From assembly GCA_041398845.1 (NCBI GenBank), contig JAWKTZ010000006.1, positions 806,001 to 870,000 on the forward strand: a DNA stretch of 64,000 nucleotides, read 5' to 3'. This document shows positions 61,363-64,000 of the stretch, piece by piece; position 1 is the stretch's first letter; every line of letters starts with the position of its first letter. This stretch comes from Fuerstiella sp041398845 (lineage in GTDB: Bacteria > Planctomycetota > Planctomycetia > Planctomycetales > Planctomycetaceae). A program made the translations under genes and the position numbers. The notes below the pieces were generated by a model. That model did not search any database. It was not told the origin of the DNA and saw nothing but the letters and a program-made list of their open reading frames with translations.

Positions 61363-64000
61363 ATGCGAACCCGTAAGATGATAAACCGGATGTCAATGGC
61401 CGCATTGCTGTTGATCGTGTTCAGCGGTGCCACGTTTGCTCAGAGAAAGGCAGTCGACGAATCGGCGGACACATCAAACCGTTCGGCCGATTTCGGCAGT
61501 GCAGTCTTTGGCATCCTGAAGAGGTCATGTTTTGAATGCCACGGCAGCCAAAAGCAGGAAGGCGGACTTCGGCTGGACAGCGCGTCCGCGCTGGCAATGT
61601 CCGGGTCTGTTGTTGCCGGAAGTCCCGCAGACAGTGAACTGCTTCGGAGAATCTCGCTGCCGCATGGTCATGACGAAATCATGCCCGCAATCGGTGATCC
61701 GCTGTTACCAAAAGAAATCGACGGAATTCGGCGCTGGATTCAGCAGGGTGCCGTCTGGCCGGAATCGTTTGAAGAAGCACCTCACTGGAGTTATGTCTCA
61801 CCAGTGCGTCCCGTAGTCCCTGATTTAAGTCGATCACATCCGGAATTTCCGGCTGGAGGCGCAGGCAGTTGGGCCAGAAACGCCATCGACGGTTTTGTTG
61901 CCGAGCGGCTTCGGCAGGAGGGACTGCAGCCCTCGGTCGACGCTGATCCGGCGACCATCGTGCGTCGGTTATTTTTTGACACGACTGGCTTGCCGCCAAC
62001 TCCGCAGGATGTCAATGAGTTTGTCGCAAACCCGACGGATGTTGAGTATCAGCGACTTGTTGATGAACTGCTGAGTCGTCCTCAGTTTGGAGAACACTGG
62101 GCTCGACAATGGCTGGATCTGGCTCGCTATGCTGATTCGCACGGCTTTCAGCGGGACGACCTGCGAGACATCTGGGCGTACCGGGACTGGGTCATTCGAG
62201 CGTTGAACGATGACATGCCTTTTGATCGCTTTACGGTCGAACAGATCGCCGGTGACCTGCTGCCCGACGCCACTGAGGCTCAGAAGATCGCGACTGGATT
62301 TCATCGTTGTACGCCGACCAACGTTGAAGCGGGATCATTGCCCGAAGAAACCCGTATTGAACAGGTGATTGACCGAGTCAACACGACTGGAGCCGTTTGG
62401 CTGGGAACAACGATGGAATGCTGCCAGTGCCACGACCACAAATACGATCCGTTTTCTCAGAAGGATTACTACGGCCTGCTGGCGTTCTTCAACAACACCG
62501 AAATCGAGGCCGACCGAACCAATCCAAAGTCGCCAAGCTCGATTCAGTTTATCGGTCCGAAGATGGCGATTACCGATCCCACGACGGAGGCGAAGCGTGA
62601 TGACCTGAAAGCCCAGCACGAACAACTGGTGATGCAGCAGGCGGCAGCCAGGGCATTGCTGGCTCGCGATCTGGCTGACTGGGCGGCTGACATTTCCGGT
62701 TCCTTAAACAAGGCACCTCAGATCCATGCTCTTGATGTGGTCGACTTTCAGTCAACCGGAACCGTTGATTCTCATCAGATTCTGGACGATGGTTCGATTC
62801 TGCTTGTCGGCACTGATCCTCCTGAGAACGATGTTTATCAGGTGACCGTGCGGACGGATCTGCGGGATGTCACGGCGTTTCGCCTGGACGCGCTCACGCA
62901 CGAATCACTGCCGGGAGGTGGTCCGGGACGAGGCGACCCTGTGCGTACGAATTTTGTCCTGAACCGGTTCTCGGCGGAATTTTCTGAAATGCCTGAAGCC
63001 GGCGGCGTACCGTCGACCCCGTCCACACCTTTGAGTTTCAGTGGAGCAACGGCAGATTTTTCTCAGACCGGTTGGGACGTCGCCGGCGCGCTGAACGATG
63101 CAGCACGCACCGGATGGGCGATTGCTCCACAGTTCGGAAAGTCACACTGGGCTCAGTTCAGGCTTGCAGAGCCTCTTGATGCCGGCAATGGCTGTCTCAT
63201 CACGTTTACACTTGTACACAACTTCGGAAGTGCTCGATCCATCGGTCGCCTGAAACTTTCGGCCATGACCGGCGAGCCGGGAATCGAATCTGTCCCCGCA
63301 CACATCGCTGAATTGGTCAGGAAGTCGTCAACGCAGTGGTCCGACGAAGATCGCGAACAGTTGGTAAACTATCGCAGCCAGCACGATGCGGACTTCCTGA
63401 AACTGACGACTGAAATTGTCCGGACAAAGAAACAGCTCAGCGAAATCGAACCGGACACAACGCTGGTCATGGTTGAACTTGCTGAGCCTCGGGAATCGTA
63501 CGTGTTTGAACGAGGCGATTATCGGAACAAAGGAGAAGATCTGCTGCCTGCGACCCCAAAGGTCCTGCATCCGATTCCGGCTGGTCCGCTGAACCGACTG
63601 ACTCTGGCGAAGTGGCTGATCGATCCGGCAAATCCGCTGGTGGCTCGCGTTACCGTCAATCGCTGGTGGGCTCAGATCTTCGGTCAGGGAATTGTGTCCA
63701 CGCCGGAAGATTTCGGAGTGAAAGGTGATGCTCCCACGCATCCTGAGTTGCTGGACTGGCTGGCGGTGGAACTGATGGAAAACGGCTGGTCGCGAAAGAA
63801 GCTCATTCGCACCATTCTGCTGTCTTCAACTTACCGACAATCATCGTTCTCTTCGGACGAGCTTCGTGAACGCGACGATGCCAATCGCCTCCTGGCTCGC
63901 GGGCCTGCGTTCCGCATGAGCGCGGAAATGATCCGCGATAATCTGCTGGCCGTCTCGGGGTTGCTGGACCTGAAGCAGTTCGGGCCGTCGATCCGTCCCT
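61363..64000 (+). CDS. Planctomycete cytochrome/DUF1549/DUF1553 protein (3' end beyond the window)
   Basis: At least 879 residues, open to the right edge. A signal peptide (SMAALLLIVFSGATFA) precedes a PSCyt1-type domain with heme motif CFECH at 56-60. DUF1549 follows (FDTTGLPPTPQDVNEFV, EHWARQWLDLARYADSHG, and a second CxxCH, CCQCH, at 353-357). A beta-sandwich-like insert separates it from the beginning of DUF1553 (LTLAKWLIDPANPLVARVTV, ILLSSTYRQSS). The family is abundant in planctomycetes and is thought to act in periplasmic oxidation of polymers, but no substrate is established. ATG 61363 is chosen because it gives the signal peptide. No stop is reached by base 64000. Confidence 0.93.
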   Translation, partial: MRTRKMINRMSMAALLLIVFSGATFAQRKAVDESADTSNRSADFGSAVFGILKRSCFECHGSQKQEGGLRLDSASALAMSGSVVAGSPADSELLRRISLPHGHDEIMPAIGDPLLPKEIDGIRRWIQQGAVWPESFEEAPHWSYVSPVRPVVPDLSRSHPEFPAGGAGSWARNAIDGFVAERLRQEGLQPSVDADPATIVRRLFFDTTGLPPTPQDVNEFVANPTDVEYQRLVDELLSRPQFGEHWARQWLDLARYADSHGFQRDDLRDIWAYRDWVIRALNDDMPFDRFTVEQIAGDLLPDATEAQKIATGFHRCTPTNVEAGSLPEETRIEQVIDRVNTTGAVWLGTTMECCQCHDHKYDPFSQKDYYGLLAFFNNTEIEADRTNPKSPSSIQFIGPKMAITDPTTEAKRDDLKAQHEQLVMQQAAARALLARDLADWAADISGSLNKAPQIHALDVVDFQSTGTVDSHQILDDGSILLVGTDPPENDVYQVTVRTDLRDVTAFRLDALTHESLPGGGPGRGDPVRTNFVLNRFSAEFSEMPEAGGVPSTPSTPLSFSGATADFSQTGWDVAGALNDAARTGWAIAPQFGKSHWAQFRLAEPLDAGNGCLITFTLVHNFGSARSIGRLKLSAMTGEPGIESVPAHIAELVRKSSTQWSDEDREQLVNYRSQHDADFLKLTTEIVRTKKQLSEIEPDTTLVMVELAEPRESYVFERGDYRNKGEDLLPATPKVLHPIPAGPLNRLTLAKWLIDPANPLVARVTVNRWWAQIFGQGIVSTPEDFGVKGDAPTHPELLDWLAVELMENGWSRKKLIRTILLSSTYRQSSFSSDELRERDDANRLLARGPAFRMSAEMIRDNLLAVSGLLDLKQFGPSIRP

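Noticed and set aside
1..64000. CRISPR arrays, tRNA, rRNA, integrated phage or complete IS element
   Set aside because: No regularly spaced direct repeats, no cloverleaf sequence, no rRNA-like stretch, and no transposase or integrase gene were seen by eye. A dedicated scan with tRNAscan-SE and an IS database would be decisive.

Overview
The window looks like part of a Planctomycetota chromosome. The clearest markers are a large secreted protein running off the right end with the planctomycete order of domains (CxxCH cytochrome, DUF1549, DUF1553), a secreted SGNH/beta-propeller dehydrogenase next to a cupredoxin-cytochrome c protein, a sialidase and a sialate O-acetylesterase, several secreted proteins of unknown function, and sulfotransferases inside a polysaccharide locus. 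GC content is moderately high, and most real genes carry long open frames on their opposite strand. Genus and species cannot be read from the sequence. No rRNA, tRNA, CRISPR array, phage or complete insertion sequence was seen.

Layout. 1-8.2 kb: the tail of an upstream gene, two genes each preceded by an identical 35-bp repeat, a PQQ-type beta-propeller protein, a Uma2-type nuclease, a secreted jelly-roll protein, an exo-sialidase, biotin ligase (birA) and a secreted cyclophilin. 8.2-10.3 kb: mreC and a divergent mreB, with a possible small ORF in front. 10.6-16.4 kb: leftward polysaccharide cluster A (TylF-type methyltransferase, zinc-ribbon methyltransferase, GT2, GT4, flippase). 16.8-24.0 kb: a secreted alpha/alpha-toroid protein, a DUF5989 protein, a rhomboid protease, an Obg/DRG-type GTPase, a VWA protein and a YceH homologue. 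Two convergent gaps in this stretch hold inverted pairs of one hairpin repeat family. 24.2-29.8 kb: a leftward efflux operon (tetR, membrane-fusion protein, RND pump, small membrane protein) with a TetR-type operator; tetR is broken by a frameshift. 29.9-37.2 kb: sialate O-acetylesterase, a sugar-phosphate transferase, a 12-TM transporter, ribD and a SEC-C/TPR protein. 37.7-45.7 kb: a 110-bp MITE-like element, then rightward polysaccharide cluster B (zinc-ribbon methyltransferase, GNAT/FemAB-like protein, two sulfotransferase-like proteins, O-antigen ligase/polymerase, flippase, ExoA-type GT2). 45.7-55.2 kb: secreted proteins including the dehydrogenase/cytochrome pair and a DUF2887 protein with GKAE repeats. 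55.6-64 kb: an MMPL exporter, MoxR ATPase, a CBM9-like protein, a frameshifted GlpQ phosphodiesterase, and the partial cytochrome/DUF1549/DUF1553 protein.

How the genes may work together. Clusters A and B with the sugar transferase at 31.5-32.1 kb hold most functions needed to start, extend, methylate, sulfate, flip and ligate or polymerise an extracellular glycan. Mapping them onto a single product is inference. The sialidase, acetylesterase, cyclophilin, beta-propeller and cytochrome proteins are secreted or periplasmic and fit a polysaccharide-degrading lifestyle. Two genes (tetR, glpQ) are each interrupted by one single-base frameshift while both halves are well preserved, which fits either recent decay or indel errors in the assembly.
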